Source: Euglena gracilis (lineage: Eukaryota; Euglenida; Euglenophyceae; Euglenales). Taken from it: a DNA stretch of 64,000 nucleotides. The notes under the pieces were generated by a model, which worked only from the letters and a program-made list of their open reading frames with translations, ran no database searches and was not told where the DNA came from. The translations under genes and the position numbers were made by a program. Location of the stretch: contig CP154956.1 in assembly GCA_039621445.1 (NCBI GenBank), forward strand, positions 29,084,667-29,148,666, given 5' to 3'. Of this stretch, positions 56,758 through 63,659 are shown piece by piece. Positions within the stretch are counted from its first letter, which is position 1, and each line of letters opens with the position of its first letter.

Positions 56758-57609
56758 TGGGTGGGTGTTGCACCCCCCCCCCTGCGCTTTTGCCCAGGGT
56801 CCACCCGTGAGGACAACTACGACCGCCTGCTGGCCCTCATGAGGCGGAAGGGGATGACGGAGCGGGACATCGAGTCCCTGCAATGGTACACCGACCTGCG
56901 GAAGTACGGCTCCGCGCCCCACGGTGGGTTCGGACTGGGGTTTGAGCGGCTGCTGCTGCTGGCCAGGGGGCATTTGTTTTGCCCCCCCCCCCTCAGCTGG
57001 TTTTGGTTAACTTCCCCCTGATAATTACCCACCCCGAGGACCGATTTTGGTTGCCCAAATAACCCCCCCCCCCCTGCGACAGCCGTGAAGACAAAGAAAA
57101 AACGAGAGGAAACCAGCAGAATGTTTGCAAAACAATCATTTTTTGTTTGAATTGGTACAGAATATATGTTCGAAAGATATTTCATTTCAAATGCCAAAAA
57201 GTAATTTTAAGTGCTTCTGGGGAATTTTTGGGTCGATTTGTTGACCCCATGTTTGCCCAAGTAATAAACCCCCAAATGATAACAACCCCTGGACCCTGAC
57301 TTCGGGTGTCCAGATTACAATCCAGGGGGTTAATTTGGGGGTTTGGGCGGCCTTTTAATCCATCGTGATGCGATTTTACCATTATAAAAATTTACCATTA
57401 TAACGTTGTGTGTGTGTGTGTGAGGTGTGGTTCTTTTTTTTTATGGACAAAATCCGTGAGAGGATGCATTTCCACCACATTTTCCAAATTGGGACTGACC
57501 TTTCTTCACCTTTGGGAGGAAAAATGCCCCTCTGCTGCTGTGCACGGGAATGCTCAACATCCGCGATGTGATCCCTTTTCCCCGCTACCCCGGCACCATT
57601 GCCTGCTGA
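30167..57609 (+). CDS. NARS: Asparaginyl-tRNA synthetase with a GlnRS-type N-terminal domain (about 19 exons)
   Basis: The product should charge tRNA(Asn) with asparagine in an ATP-dependent reaction. Exons 1-5 match the N-terminal domain of eukaryotic GlnRS (ending in [15 protein letters not shown] and LLGPKTE) and run into a Lys/Pro/Ala-rich linker. Exons 7-8 form the OB-fold ([14 protein letters not shown]). Exons 10-19 form the class II core: motif 1 (FIHKFF-like helix, then [10 protein letters not shown]), the GAGECF and [10 protein letters not shown] segments, motif 2 ([20 protein letters not shown]), [16 protein letters not shown], and motif 3 ([12 protein letters not shown]), ending [13 protein letters not shown]. 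Introns are 46 nt to 9.2 kb; almost all boundaries are GT-AG with matching phases. The predicted length is about 830 residues, longer than the usual 450-570 because of the added domain. The ATG at 30167 is chosen because the GlnRS-like homology begins just after it; the open frame upstream is Arg/Ser-rich (LKLRLSLRAASRRFF) and could be an organelle presequence if an upstream start is used. The catalytic core looks like the bacterial/organellar type of AsnRS. Identity as AsnRS is certain; the fusion rests on order, strand and phase. Confidence 0.88.
30332..30392 (+). CDS. NARS: AsnRS gene exon 2: GlnRS-type N-terminal domain
   Basis: Encodes [20 protein letters not shown], matching the conserved LLYxLA stretch of GlnRS N-terminal domains. 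It ends in phase 2 (AG|G) at a 22-nt GT-AG intron, 30393-30414. That is extremely short; a sequencing indel is the alternative explanation. Confidence 0.7.
30415..30691 (+). CDS. NARS: AsnRS gene exon 3: GlnRS-type N-terminal domain
   Basis: Encodes [20 protein letters not shown], then [33 protein letters not shown] and [16 protein letters not shown]. These are hallmark stretches of the GlnRS N-terminal domain, including the GVGI and ERYxxNxGxLxGE segments. The exon ends in phase 0 at a 46-nt GT-AG intron (30692-30737). Confidence 0.85.
30738..30833 (+). CDS. NARS: AsnRS gene exon 4: WADG-like segment of GlnRS-type domain
   Basis: Encodes [18 protein letters not shown] and then [12 protein letters not shown]. 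This is the conserved WADG...LLGPK region of GlnRS. The donor GAG|GTATAT opens the 9208-nt intron 30834-40041, phase 0. Confidence 0.85.
30985..31290. repeat. TGACTGACTGG dispersed repeat (intron 4 of AsnRS)
   Basis: Two tandem versions of the repeat described at 20135, separated by a G/C run; long C runs at both ends. Confidence 0.75.
32220..32330. repeat. Short direct repeat (about 54 bp, 2-3 copies)
   Basis: CCAAAATTTGGCATTTTTGG recurs with variation at 32220, 32256 and 32283, followed by a looser version. It lies next to a TTAATCG-rich stretch. Confidence 0.7.
32370..32815. repeat. GCGCATTTTT low-complexity tracts
   Basis: Two tracts of GCGCATTTTT-type repeats (32370-32490 and 32700-32805) separated by T-rich sequence. 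Frames on the minus strand read as KNAQKCAKM repeats and are not genes. Confidence 0.85.
32950..33173. mobile_element. Short element with inverted ends
   Basis: Ends are GTTACC plus a C run and TAGTCGTATGACC, and the complement at 33145-33173. The inside has three copies of GGTCACAGGTTGCAGGTT or a close variant. Confidence 0.65.
33600..35190. repeat. Second block of the CGAACCGGCGTC family, inside AsnRS intron 4
   Basis: Contains GAACGCCGGTTCGGG (33620), CCCGAACCGGCGTTC (33697 and 35120), GAAAGCTCTTCTCAAGGGCT (33849) and an inverted copy of the CAGCGATCGTGT segment seen at 21740. A G/C-rich inner block at 33890-34165 is duplicated at 58220-58500. Confidence 0.7.
35190..38640. other. Middle of AsnRS intron 4
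   Basis: Contains a 245-codon plus frame (35324-36061) without recognisable motifs, AATAATAT / ATATTATT hairpins near 36110-36140, a small G/C-run block at 37600-37770, and T-rich DNA at 38170-38300. No gene accepted. Confidence 0.4.
38650..39240. repeat. Microsatellite tract: (ACAT)n, (CA)n, (TA)n
   Basis: About 320 bp of ACAT tetranucleotide repeats with ACAG interruptions, then CA-rich tracts, then about 110 bp of nearly pure TA. It gives long false open frames of His/Thr/Tyr on one strand and Cys/Val/Tyr on the other. It lies in AsnRS intron 4. Confidence 0.97.
39243..39520. mobile_element. MITE inserted in the TA microsatellite
   Basis: A 278-bp element with inverted ends GGCAGCTCCCCACTATA and its complement, TA repeat on both sides. 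Inner arms hold GCGTTAATGA, GGAATAGGGTTAGGTGCGCG and AGGCTTA in inverted pairs. Interruption of a pure TA tract fits a TA-targeting element, but no clean target duplication can be read. Confidence 0.75.
40042..40173 (+). CDS. NARS: AsnRS gene exon 5: end of GlnRS-type domain and charged linker
   Basis: Opens [14 protein letters not shown], which continues the GPKTE end of exon 4 as GlnRS GPKxEADLxxK does. It then runs [18 protein letters not shown], a Lys/Glu/Pro-rich linker. Acceptor TTTCTCAG and donor GAG|GTATGT are both phase 0. This exon ties the GlnRS-like part to the AsnRS part across the 9.2-kb intron. Confidence 0.75.
40425..40604 (+). CDS. NARS: AsnRS gene exon 6: linker to OB-fold
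   Basis: Acceptor TTTCGTCAG is followed by [20 protein letters not shown]. The RIQDLLDE stretch resembles the strand that precedes the OB-fold in bacterial-type AsnRS. The donor is uncertain: AT|GTAAGG at 40600 (phase 1) or AAG|GTGTAT at 40605 (phase 0). Confidence 0.65.
40999..41066. repeat. (GT)n microsatellite
   Basis: About 60 bp of GT dinucleotides with two interruptions, in the intron between AsnRS exons 6 and 7. A shorter GT tract is at 56728-56752, upstream of exon 18. Confidence 0.95.
41228..41332 (+). CDS. NARS: AsnRS gene exon 7: anticodon-binding OB-fold core
   Basis: Encodes [20 protein letters not shown], aligning with the GWVRTxRDxK...FxxxxDGS core of AsnRS, and ends SLQ|GTTTGT in phase 0. 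The 5' end is not resolved: the frame opens at 41180, but no AG occurs from there to the conserved residues, and a 13-base G run lies just upstream. The true boundary may be non-canonical or hidden by an indel in the G run. Confidence 0.65.
41526..41590. repeat. 10-bp minisatellite
   Basis: Six to seven copies of GATGCTGGGC. Two further copies are at 42974-42993 within the same intron. Confidence 0.9.
41965..42215. repeat. 18-bp minisatellite (ATGCAGATGCTGGACAAG)
   Basis: About 14 units, some altered, of an 18-bp repeat that keeps one frame open as (MQMLDK)n. It lies within the 2.97-kb AsnRS intron between exons 7 and 8. A codon-multiple unit keeps frames open without implying coding. Confidence 0.85.
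42330..42600. repeat. About 10-bp minisatellite (AAAAGTGGGC / AAAAGTGGTC)
   Basis: Roughly 20 degenerate units alternating with AAAGCAG. Purine-rich strand throughout. Confidence 0.85.
42650..42905. repeat. Poly(G)/poly(C) block in an AsnRS intron
   Basis: G and C runs of 10-20 bases flank a hairpin ACTTTTCGGCGCCGCAGG with TTTTTAGCACTTTTCGCG. Similar AAGTGC...CACTTTTCGCGATTTT sequence is at 14800-14850. Confidence 0.7.
43540..43910. repeat. GGTCTTATT / GGTCCATTT repeats
   Basis: GGGTCCATTTCATGG and GGGGGTCTTATT alternate at 43548-43625 and 43805-43895. Complementary AATAAGACCCC occurs at 3530-3600 and 43535. Confidence 0.7.
44299..44437 (+). CDS. NARS: AsnRS gene exon 8: OB-fold, second half
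   Basis: Encodes IVLEPQ and then [20 protein letters not shown], the TGxxVxVxGxVVxSPxxGQ strand pair of AsnRS. Acceptor GACTGCAG is phase 0, so SLQ of exon 7 joins IVLEPQ. Donor GGCTCAG|GTGTG is phase 1. Confidence 0.9.
44696..44829 (+). CDS. NARS: AsnRS gene exon 9
   Basis: Acceptor CTCTCCAG, phase 1. Encodes [20 protein letters not shown] and then MEVLRSYP, matching the VxxxGxxxxxxYPxxKxxxxxEFLR stretch. The sequence continues about 15 residues past the usual junction before a 47-nt GT-AG intron (44830-44876), so this protein has a small insertion here. Confidence 0.8.
44877..45029 (+). CDS. NARS: AsnRS gene exon 10: class II motif 1
   Basis: Encodes [20 protein letters not shown], then [20 protein letters not shown] and NDCE. 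This is the HLRxRT helix and class II motif 1 with its invariant proline. Donor GAG|GTATGT is phase 0. Confidence 0.92.
46235..46370 (+). CDS. NARS: AsnRS gene exon 11
   Basis: Acceptor GGGGCCAG, phase 0. Encodes [14 protein letters not shown] and then [18 protein letters not shown]. The GAGExF and FFGxxxxLTVSGQL blocks are diagnostic of AsnRS. Donor A|GTGGCC is phase 1. Confidence 0.9.
46594..46735 (+). CDS. NARS: AsnRS gene exon 12: class II motif 2
   Basis: Encodes [20 protein letters not shown] and then [17 protein letters not shown]. The FRAE arginine and glutamate of motif 2 contact ATP in this family. Donor ATGGA|GTATGC is phase 2; the intron is 3.0 kb. Confidence 0.93.
47100..47205. 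repeat. Direct duplication of about 55 bp
   Basis: CACCAACACATTCAATAAAA followed by ACCCACAGGGGAAAA occurs at 47111 and 47164, in AsnRS intron 12. Confidence 0.85.
47684..48085. repeat. 43-bp self-complementary tandem repeat, about 9 units
   Basis: Each 43-bp unit reads CCTCCTCGAACGACC, then TCGAACGACATTCGAGGAGG, so every unit can fold into a hairpin. The array produces long open frames on both strands that are not genes. It lies in AsnRS intron 12. Confidence 0.92.
48165..49370. repeat. Three tandem copies of the AACTAGGG hairpin unit, in AsnRS intron 12
   Basis: The same hairpin as at 28.4-29.1 kb in inverted orientation, at about 48225-48460, 48655-48900 and 49060-49300. Each is preceded by AGGGTTAGGGTTAAGATTTC and followed by TTCTTACGCAGGAAT or a close variant. 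The repeated segment is about 400-430 bp. Confidence 0.85.
49366..49592. repeat. Second array of the 43-bp hairpin repeat, about 5 units
   Basis: Same unit as at 47684-48085, with two shortened units at the right end. The two arrays bracket the three hairpin units at 48165-49370. Confidence 0.9.
49759..49826 (+). CDS. NARS: AsnRS gene exon 13
   Basis: Acceptor TTGCGCAG, phase 2, restores [20 protein letters not shown] after exon 12. The 3' edge is uncertain: a donor at 49827 is phase 1, which does not match the best exon 14 acceptor, while GA|GTGTCA upstream is phase 2 and does match. Confidence 0.75.
51351..51499 (+). CDS. NARS: AsnRS gene exon 14
   Basis: Encodes [20 protein letters not shown] and then KNTGSLIDR, ending GACAG|GTACCC in phase 2. 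The 5' edge (acceptor near 51350, 51356 or 51358) is uncertain. The charged helix fills the place between the two halves of the AsnRS catalytic core. Confidence 0.65.
52620..52800. repeat. Dispersed repeat with GGTCCAGCCAG and CAGCTGG motifs
   Basis: CAGCTGGATTTGG, GGGTCCAGCC and a T-run then AGCCAGCTGGCTG. Related copies are at 54630-54780, 55605-55775 (inverted) and 61085-61290, mainly in late AsnRS introns. Confidence 0.7.
53843..53930 (+). CDS. NARS: AsnRS gene exon 15
   Basis: Acceptor CTGGGCAG, phase 2. Encodes [20 protein letters not shown] and then LKEHSSKGL. The RxxYTEAIxIL block is conserved in AsnRS. The chosen donor is CTG|GTGACG (phase 0). Confidence 0.88.
54630..54780. repeat. 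Copy of the GGTCCAGCCAG dispersed repeat
   Basis: CAGCTGGGTTTGG, CCGGCAGCTGGCCGGACC and GGTCCAGCCAGCACC precede a T-run. It is followed by GTTGACACACCCCCCGTGTC repeats (54783-54920). Confidence 0.7.
54983..55147 (+). CDS. NARS: AsnRS gene exon 16
   Basis: Encodes [20 protein letters not shown] and then [16 protein letters not shown], the WGxDLxSEHERYL and KPVxVxNYP blocks. An in-frame TAG at 54980 forces the acceptor to be that TAG or later, so the exon opens in a C run and its first residues are doubtful. Donor AAG|GTGTGC is phase 0. Confidence 0.88.
55605..55775. repeat. Inverted copy of the GGTCCAGCCAG dispersed repeat
   Basis: GTGCTGGCTGGACCCC and CTGCTGGACCCGGCGGGAAC, then an A-run and ATCCAGCTGGGTTGGAC. 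It lies in the intron between exons 16 and 17. Confidence 0.7.
56097..56181 (+). CDS. NARS: AsnRS gene exon 17
   Basis: Acceptor CTCTCACAG. Encodes [20 protein letters not shown] and then PTIGEIIGG. The FYMxxxEDGxTVxxMDxLxP and GEIIGG blocks hold substrate-binding residues in this family. Donor G|GTGGAC is phase 1. Confidence 0.92.
56798..56975 (+). CDS. NARS: AsnRS gene exon 18: class II motif 3
   Basis: Encodes [20 protein letters not shown], then [20 protein letters not shown] and ERLLLLA. Motif 3 with its conserved arginine is intact. Usual proteins continue directly to TGMxNIRD; here the first usable GT donor is 56976, adding RGHL before the intron. Confidence 0.9.
57519..57609 (+). CDS. 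NARS: AsnRS gene exon 19: C-terminus and stop
   Basis: Encodes [17 protein letters not shown], the C-terminal signature of AsnRS, and stops at TGA 57607-57609. With acceptor TTGGGAG (phase 2) the exon opens KNAPLLLC, giving about 12 extra residues relative to other AsnRS and a partial repeat of LLLLA. Confidence 0.85.
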
Positions 57610-57889
57610 GATGCAGGAAGCCCCTCGGACCCCCACGCCGCATCGCTGGCAAACACTGACCTTGGCTGCACGCAGTGCCCACACAACTGCCAATACTTCG
57701 CTTTGTGAAGTTCCCTTGTTTTTTGATTGAAGTTGTTGCCAAAAGCATGGAATCCAGCAATCACCAGTTTTCTCTGAATTCATGGAAAAAGTGCCCAATA
57801 AAACTGCGCAAATGTAAGGGGAGGGAAGGGTTGGGGGGGGGGGACATTGTTTGGGGGATCATCACCACACCATTCCTTAACACCTGTCC

Positions 57890-58190
57890 CACCCCACCCC
57901 CGGGGGGGTTACTGACTGGGTTTTTTTCAGAGTGACCGACTGGTTTTCTGGCCAAGACCCCCCCCCCCCAGGGGTGGGGTAGGCCCGAAAATGAAAAGGT
58001 GGCTGGCCTGGCGCCGGAAATTTTTTGGTTTTTTTGAGACTTTTTCACCATAGTGCCTTGCCAACATAAGCGCATTCAAGAGCCGATCCCCCCCGGGGGG
58101 GTAAAGTGGCTGACTGGTTTTTTCAGAGTGGAATGTGACCTGACCCCCTCCCTTCCGGGGGAGGGGGAGGTCGCTAAGCAGTGGCATGAT
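57890..58190. repeat. TGACTGACTGG dispersed repeat (downstream of AsnRS)
   Basis: Two versions in tandem: GTTACTGACTGGG...GTGACCGACTGG and AAGTGGCTGACTGG. It begins about 280 bp after the AsnRS stop codon. Confidence 0.75.
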
Positions 58191-58219
58191 CATCACGCAA
58201 TTTGAGTCTGCTCCAGGCT

Positions 58220-58500
58220 TGCGCTTAGTCGGGTGCCTACCCCACGGGGGGGGGGTGCTAGGGGCAGGCACCCCATAGCACCCGATCCGACCCCCCCCGG
58301 GGGGGGTGGGGTTTTGGGGGGTGCCTGCCCCTAGCAGGCACCCCCCTCCGACCCCGGCGCCAAAGGCGCCGGGGGCCCGGAAAAGGCCATTTTCAATGAA
58401 AATTTTCTGGGTCCGGCCCGGACCCCTATCCCCCCCCCGGGGGGGGGGGTGCCTGCTAGGGGCAGGCACCCTATAGCACCCCCCCCCCCCTCCCCCCCCC
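58220..58500. repeat. Duplicate of the 33890-34165 block
   Basis: Shares GTCGGGTGCCTACCCCACGG, GGGGCAGGCACCCCATAGCA and CATTTTCAATGAAAATTTTC with 33890-34165. Inverted GGTGCCTGC/GCAGGCACC pairs make it hairpin-forming. It lies just downstream of the AsnRS stop. Confidence 0.75.
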
Positions 58501-58729
58501 CGGTTGGTCAGCACAAGCATGGTCTGCTCATCTCCGCATTTTGCCATCCTAATTTCACCATCTGAGATTGCCGCTCACAAAGGAAAAGGTCCAAAGATTT
58601 TGGTAGTTCTGCCTCAGAAGTGATACAAAGCAGAAGTGTAATTTCCAATTTAATTAAACAGAATTTATTCCTTAACGGTGGTCTTTGAAGGATGGGGATC
58701 AGGCATTTGCTTAAGGGATTGCAGTACCC

Positions 58730-59115
58730 CCCCCCCCCCCCCCGGGGGCTGGACTGCAGCTAATCCAAATTTGGCTAGTGGGATTTCTAGCAGGCCCCCC
58801 CGGGGGGGTTTGCTAGCAGGGCTAGCTAGTGGAATTTTTTTTCCAGTGACCGGCGCGAAGGGCCGAAATTTTTTTTGGGACCCCCAAAAATGGCCAAACA
58901 TGCCCGTTTTTGGCCATTTTTTGGGAATTTTTGGAACAAAATCAGCCAAAAACATATTAAAACCCTCATTTTGCGCGCCGGAGGAAATTTTTTTTCCAGT
59001 TCGGGGGACCCCCGGACTCCCCCCCGGGGGGGGGGAGGGGGGGTCTAGCTGGTCCATTTTTCCCAGTGTCTAGCCGATTGGCTAGCCAGTACCCCCCCCC
59101 CCCCCAGGTCCTTAA
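58730..59115. repeat. GCTAGCAGG / GCTAGTGG repeat block
   Basis: C runs with GCTGGACTGCAGC, GGCTAGTGGGATTTCTAGCA and TTTGCTAGCAGGGC; the last part TCTAGCTGGTCCATTTTTCC returns near the end. CTTAAGCAAATGCCTGATGG (59112) is the complement of a stretch at 58697, so the block has inverted ends of about 20 bp. Confidence 0.65.
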
Positions 59116-59670
59116 GCAAATGCCTGATGGGGATATTTTTCTCAGGGACCACTCCTGCAAGGCTCGTTTTCGCCCAAATGGCCGGCTGATGGCAGGTCTG
59201 AGGCCCAAAGAGGATCGAAAATTGAACAGCCGAGAACTTACTTTGATGTTTGGGGTTGGATGCCAGACTCCATCTTTTTCGACGTTGATCTCTTGTTTGC
59301 CAAGATATGTCAACCTTTTGTTCCCATTTTCCTTGTGGGGTTTTAATTTTAGTTTTAATTGAATAGCCAGGACGGCAGATGTCAGGGGGGAAATGCAGGC
59401 GCCGTTTATTGGTGGTTATTTTGCATTTTTCTATATCAAAATTTCCGGGTTTTTGTGGTTTTTTTATGCATTTTTTGTATGTTTTTTTTCCTGGGGATTT
59501 TTTCGATTTTTTTTTCGACTGCGAAAAATTGCTCATTTTAGCCTGATCTTTTCCAGAGACCAAGATTTTTTTCATTTCTGCAATTTTTTGATCAATAAAT
59601 GCATATTCTCATGCAAAATGAGAATTTTCTTTGGAGGAGATGAGTTTTTTCAAAGTCCTCTCCGGCAGAA

Positions 59671-59889
59671 ATGTCCATTCCAGAGGGAGCTCCTGAAGGA
59701 ATTCTGTTTTTTTTGTGTGTGTGTTTTGTGTGTGATTTTTATTTCTCCCCCGTGTCTCCCCTGAGTGATATGCAACCCAGAAAAACTGTTGTCTTTCTTA
59801 TCCCAGATTTCTTTGTGCATGGCAGAGAGAACGTTCCGCAGCCTTGGCCGATTGCCAGCACCATCTGCAACCAAGCTCTTGATTTTTCA
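59671..59889 (+). CDS. Exon candidate of an unidentified gene
   Basis: Plus-strand frame reading VHGRENVPQPWPIASTICNQ and then ALDFSKDAKG, ending at a plausible donor AAAG|GTAATT (phase 1). The composition contrasts with the surrounding low-complexity DNA. It may belong with the exon at 60230-60586, but the phases do not join directly, so a further exon would be needed. Confidence 0.3.
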
Positions 59890-60229
59890 AAGGATGCCAA
59901 AGGTAATTGGAGAGTTGGGGGCTGTGAGAACAGTTTTTGAGGAGAGGAGGTGTTTTTGCCAGGGACTCTCATAAATACCCCCTGGGGTGGGCGGGGATAG
60001 ATGGGTAGTCCTTCTAGGCGGTAGGCCCGTCTGGACCCCCCCTCCTTAAAAACCTTCAAAAATTTTCTGGCAGAATTATTATCCAATTGAGCAAAAATGA
60101 AGAACCTGAAAAACCTGCGCAACAGCTGTGTGTGAGCCTGTCGTTGTTTTTTTTTGTGTGGAAGGCACAAATGGAGAAATGAAGCATTGGCAAATGACAA
60201 ACAAGCAGTTATTTTTTCAAGGCATTTAA

Positions 60230-60586
60230 AAAATCAATCTCCGGATTCCAAAAAACCCCCTTCCAAAATCGCCCCATCGAAGCTTGCCTGCGCCCCTCCC
60301 ACATGACAAGATCGCCTGGCCAGAAAAGATCCGGTTCCTCCCGGAGGGCAGCATCATGATGCCGGATGGCTACAGCCTGGACCCCAACCAGCATTTCGAG
60401 GATCCGTACCACTGGTCCGTCTTGCGCCGTGCGTGGGAGCCGAAGCAGGATGTGTTTGTTGGGAAGGACAGTCATGGCAATGTGGTGAAGCAGTATGGCG
60501 AAGGCTTGTTCCATCTTTGGTTGCTTGAAGCCCAGCACCCAGAGTTCTTTCAATGGCATGCCCTCCACCCACATTTATCCCCATAA
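60230..60586 (+). CDS. Terminal exon candidate of an unidentified gene
   Basis: Open plus-strand frame ending at TAA 60584-60586. The body (HDKIAWPEKIRFLPEGSIMM, YSLDPNQHFEDPYHWSVLRR, EPKQDVFVGKDSHGNVVKQY) is rich in Trp, Pro and Asp and looks like real soluble protein. Base composition is more balanced than the flanks, which are T-rich. No family was recognised and the upstream splice site is unclear. Confidence 0.4.
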   Translation, partial: KINLRIPKNPLPKSPHRSLPAPLPHDKIAWPEKIRFLPEGSIMMPDGYSLDPNQHFEDPYHWSVLRRAWEPKQDVFVGKDSHGNVVKQYGEGLFHLWLLEAQHPEFFQWHALHPHLSP

Positions 60587-61084
60587 GACACCTAACCCCC
60601 CTTTTTTATTTTTGGTTCTTGTTGGAAACCTTGTGTTTGGATTTTTGCATGACTGACCTGGCCTGAAAAAAGTCTTTTTCAGGTTCCCAAAAACACTAGA
60701 TTTTTTCCTTCGGCGCTTCGCGTCATGTGTAAATTGGTGTAAATTGACATTTACCATGGTTTTTGCACTTCAAACATGTGAATATCTTTGAAATTTCATC
60801 ATTTTTTGTGCCTGAAACTGGGGGGTTTGGTAATATTTTAGTGAGAATTTCCACCTTCCCTGGTGCAAAGCGTCAGGGGGGGTTTGAATTTTTGTTTGAG
60901 CGACCCCAGGGGGGGGGGGTCTTATTTTGGGGTGATAAGACACCCCGGTCATGTTTGGTGGACATCGCAAACAAATCATGTGGAGTGGTAATAAAGTTTT
61001 TGCAGCTTTTGTCGAGCTGGACCAAAAAAAATTGAAAAAAGTTGTCAAAATGGGTTGTTCTGAAGGTTTTTTTTTGGGCTTTCC

Positions 61085-61290
61085 ATTTCAAGATTTTTGG
61101 CAAAAAAGGTCCAAACCAGCTGGATTTTGCTCTTTTTTGCCTGTGTTGGGAAACCCACCAGGTCCAGCCTGGCAGCCGAGGACCCACCTGGTCCTCTCAC
61201 CCCTTAGGGGAAGGAGGGGTCCAGCCAACCCCTTTTTTCCAGCAGGCTGGCTGGACCCCCCCGGGGGTTGTGCTTAAGAAATTCCCTGCC
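61085..61290. repeat. Copy of the GGTCCAGCCAG dispersed repeat
   Basis: AACCAGCTGGATTTTG, AGGTCCAGCCTGGCAGC and CAGCAGGCTGGCTGGACC. Outside the AsnRS gene. Confidence 0.7.
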
Positions 61291-61852
61291 CTGGCTGGAA
61301 TTGAGTAAAGAAGAGTTGCGATGCATTTAACCCCTCAAGAAATAGTAAGAAAGCAGCCTCAGATGAGCAATGAAGGATGTGAGAAATACTGGCACAAAAC
61401 AAAAGGCTCTTGAGCAAATCGGAAATGGCAGAAAAAAAATTATTGTACTGTGAAATTGGGCGGTCAGCTGGAGGTAACAGCCCCCCAGGGGGGTCGTGCA
61501 AATCCTCACAGAAGAGGTGTGTGTCATACATACATACCAAAAAAGTGCCAAACAACAAGTGACAGAACAAACCACTCTGTTACCACGGCGAACGGACATT
61601 GACACGCTTCTAAAGGACATGGAGATATCAAGCCTGCTCCATGTTATGCGGCTCTTTTTCTGTTTTCTTTTTCCTTTTCTGCATCGGGTGCTCCTGTGAA
61701 ACCCAGTTCAATTTCGGTTTGCCCCCCCCCCCCCCCACTTGCTCCCTGATGCTGATATCCTGATTTCCAGCCCAAGCCCAGCAAGCCCCCTCCCCCGTTG
61801 GCCTTTATGAGATGTATGATGATGACCACCTCCTATAAAAGGTGCCGGCAAC

Positions 61853-62035
61853 ATGTTATGCACAGTCAAGGTCAAGGAAACAAATGGAGACGTGGGACCA
61901 GGCTTTTCTCGCAATTCACCCCAAGTGCGCCACCTGCATCCCGGGTTCAAGTTGTTCTACCTGTACCGCAAAGGGGCAGCCCGACGGTTCCAAGTGAATG
62001 CACAAAATATTTATGTGCCTTTGCTGAGTCCCCTT
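61853..62035 (+). CDS. Weak exon candidate
   Basis: Plus-strand frame with protein-like stretch HLHPGFKLFYLYRKGAARRF. Three overlapping frames are open here, so coding status is doubtful. No motif was recognised. Confidence 0.15.
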
Positions 62036-62829
62036 TTCAAGAACAATTGTGTCAATTTGCATATTTTTTTGGGATTTTTGGGAATGCTCCCCGGAATTGC
62101 CAACACTTATTTGCTGTTATTTTTTCGCACCTGGACCCCAGAAAGGCATCACATTTTTTTATTATGCCGTGTTTGTTTCATGTGCCCGCTTTTTTTTGGG
62201 TCAACGACCCCCTGCACCTTTTCCCGTTTTGACAAGTCAAAGTTTGATGCTCTGGTTGGGTTTTATGGTTCAAGGCATTTGGGAAACAATTTGATTTTAT
62301 GGTTTGCTGGCAATTTGTCTTTACCCCATCTCGCCAATTGTTTTCATTTTGGGAGAATGCAAACAAACACAAGACCCTCAGTGCTGAAGGAGTCAGTTCT
62401 TTGACAAAAGAAAGAAACGCCACCCATTGGAAACGCCATGGCAGGGGTGCTGGAGTGCTTTCGGGGAAGAGCTGGTTTACAAGTGGAAGTCCAATTTCTG
62501 GATCAGTGAAAAAAAGGTTTTTTGCAGCCTTCCAGGCTCATTATTTGAGGCTTGGTGTGGTGGAAAAAGCGCAAAAAAAATATGGCGCAGATTGGGAGTG
62601 CACAGTGCCAGAGAGCAAAAGCCAATCAAATTTCTTGACGGAAATTTTCTTTTTTCGAAAAGCCTCACTGCTGGCCGTTTGGTTTCAACAGCCTGGGGGG
62701 GCTAACCGGCCGGGGGGGGGGGGTTGGTGGGCCAATTGGTGTGGACCAGCCACATGCTGCACTCTCCGAATTGCAACATGCAAACAACCCGTTCTCCCCC
62801 AAAGATGGTTCTAAACTTGGCATTGACAG

Positions 62830-63071
62830 GTTTGATCCAAGTCAAGATCCTGGTGGCGGTTGAGTTCGTGGTGGCTTTCGCCATGTCAGAAAGCAGAGGT
62901 ACAGCCACAGCCTATGCAGCCATCTTTGCAGGCACTTGCCTGGCCCTGTGTGAATTTGGGCTGCGGGTTCAGAATTGGGCTGGTGGAGTCAACACTCTCG
63001 AGAAGTTGCAGAGTACGGAGAGAAAGGTGAAGATGAACGGGAAGGTCATTGTTGCCCCGGACTCCTTCTGA
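62830..63071 (+). CDS. Terminal exon candidate, hydrophobic protein
   Basis: Follows a possible acceptor (TTGACAG at 62829). It encodes two hydrophobic segments (VKILVAVEFVVAFA and TAYAAIFAGTCLALCEFGL) separated by a short polar loop, then a basic C-terminus, stopping at TGA 63069. It may be the end of a small membrane protein. Family unknown. Confidence 0.3.
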
Positions 63072-63659
63072 CCCAAAGCACCCCAAAAGGAGCATGACAA
63101 AACGTACCGCTGCGCCTTTTCAGTTTTCAATTTCTGTTGAATTGTTGCATGCCGACAATGTTGAAGTGCATGGTAACAACTAACAACTGGCCAATAATTT
63201 GCCAATCCCATTTTTATTGAACCCCAGATGTATTTCAGAAATTTCAGAATCCTTATAATTTTAGGTATAGTACAATTATCATTTTTACCCGCCCCCCCCC
63301 CCCAATGTCCAACGACCCCCCCGGTTGGGGGCAATTTTGGGCAATTTTGCTCAAAAAGGTCCAAAAACGGCAGTTTGGCCAATTTTTATCCTACTTTAGG
63401 CGCAAAAATTTTCGGCCCGGCGCTTTGCTTTGCATCAGGACCAACCAAAAAATTCAGCCAATTTTCCAAAAAGGTCTAACGCCCCCCCCGGTCGGAGGAC
63501 ACATTTTTGGTCACAACCCTCTGTCCAACGACCACCCCCCGTTCGGAGCGCAGAGCGAGCGACTGAGTTTCCGAATCACCTCCGTTTGACCCCCCAACTC
63601 CCGACCATTCGGGCTCCGCACTGCGAGATGGTGAGGTGAGGTCCTGCTTTCCTTGCCGG

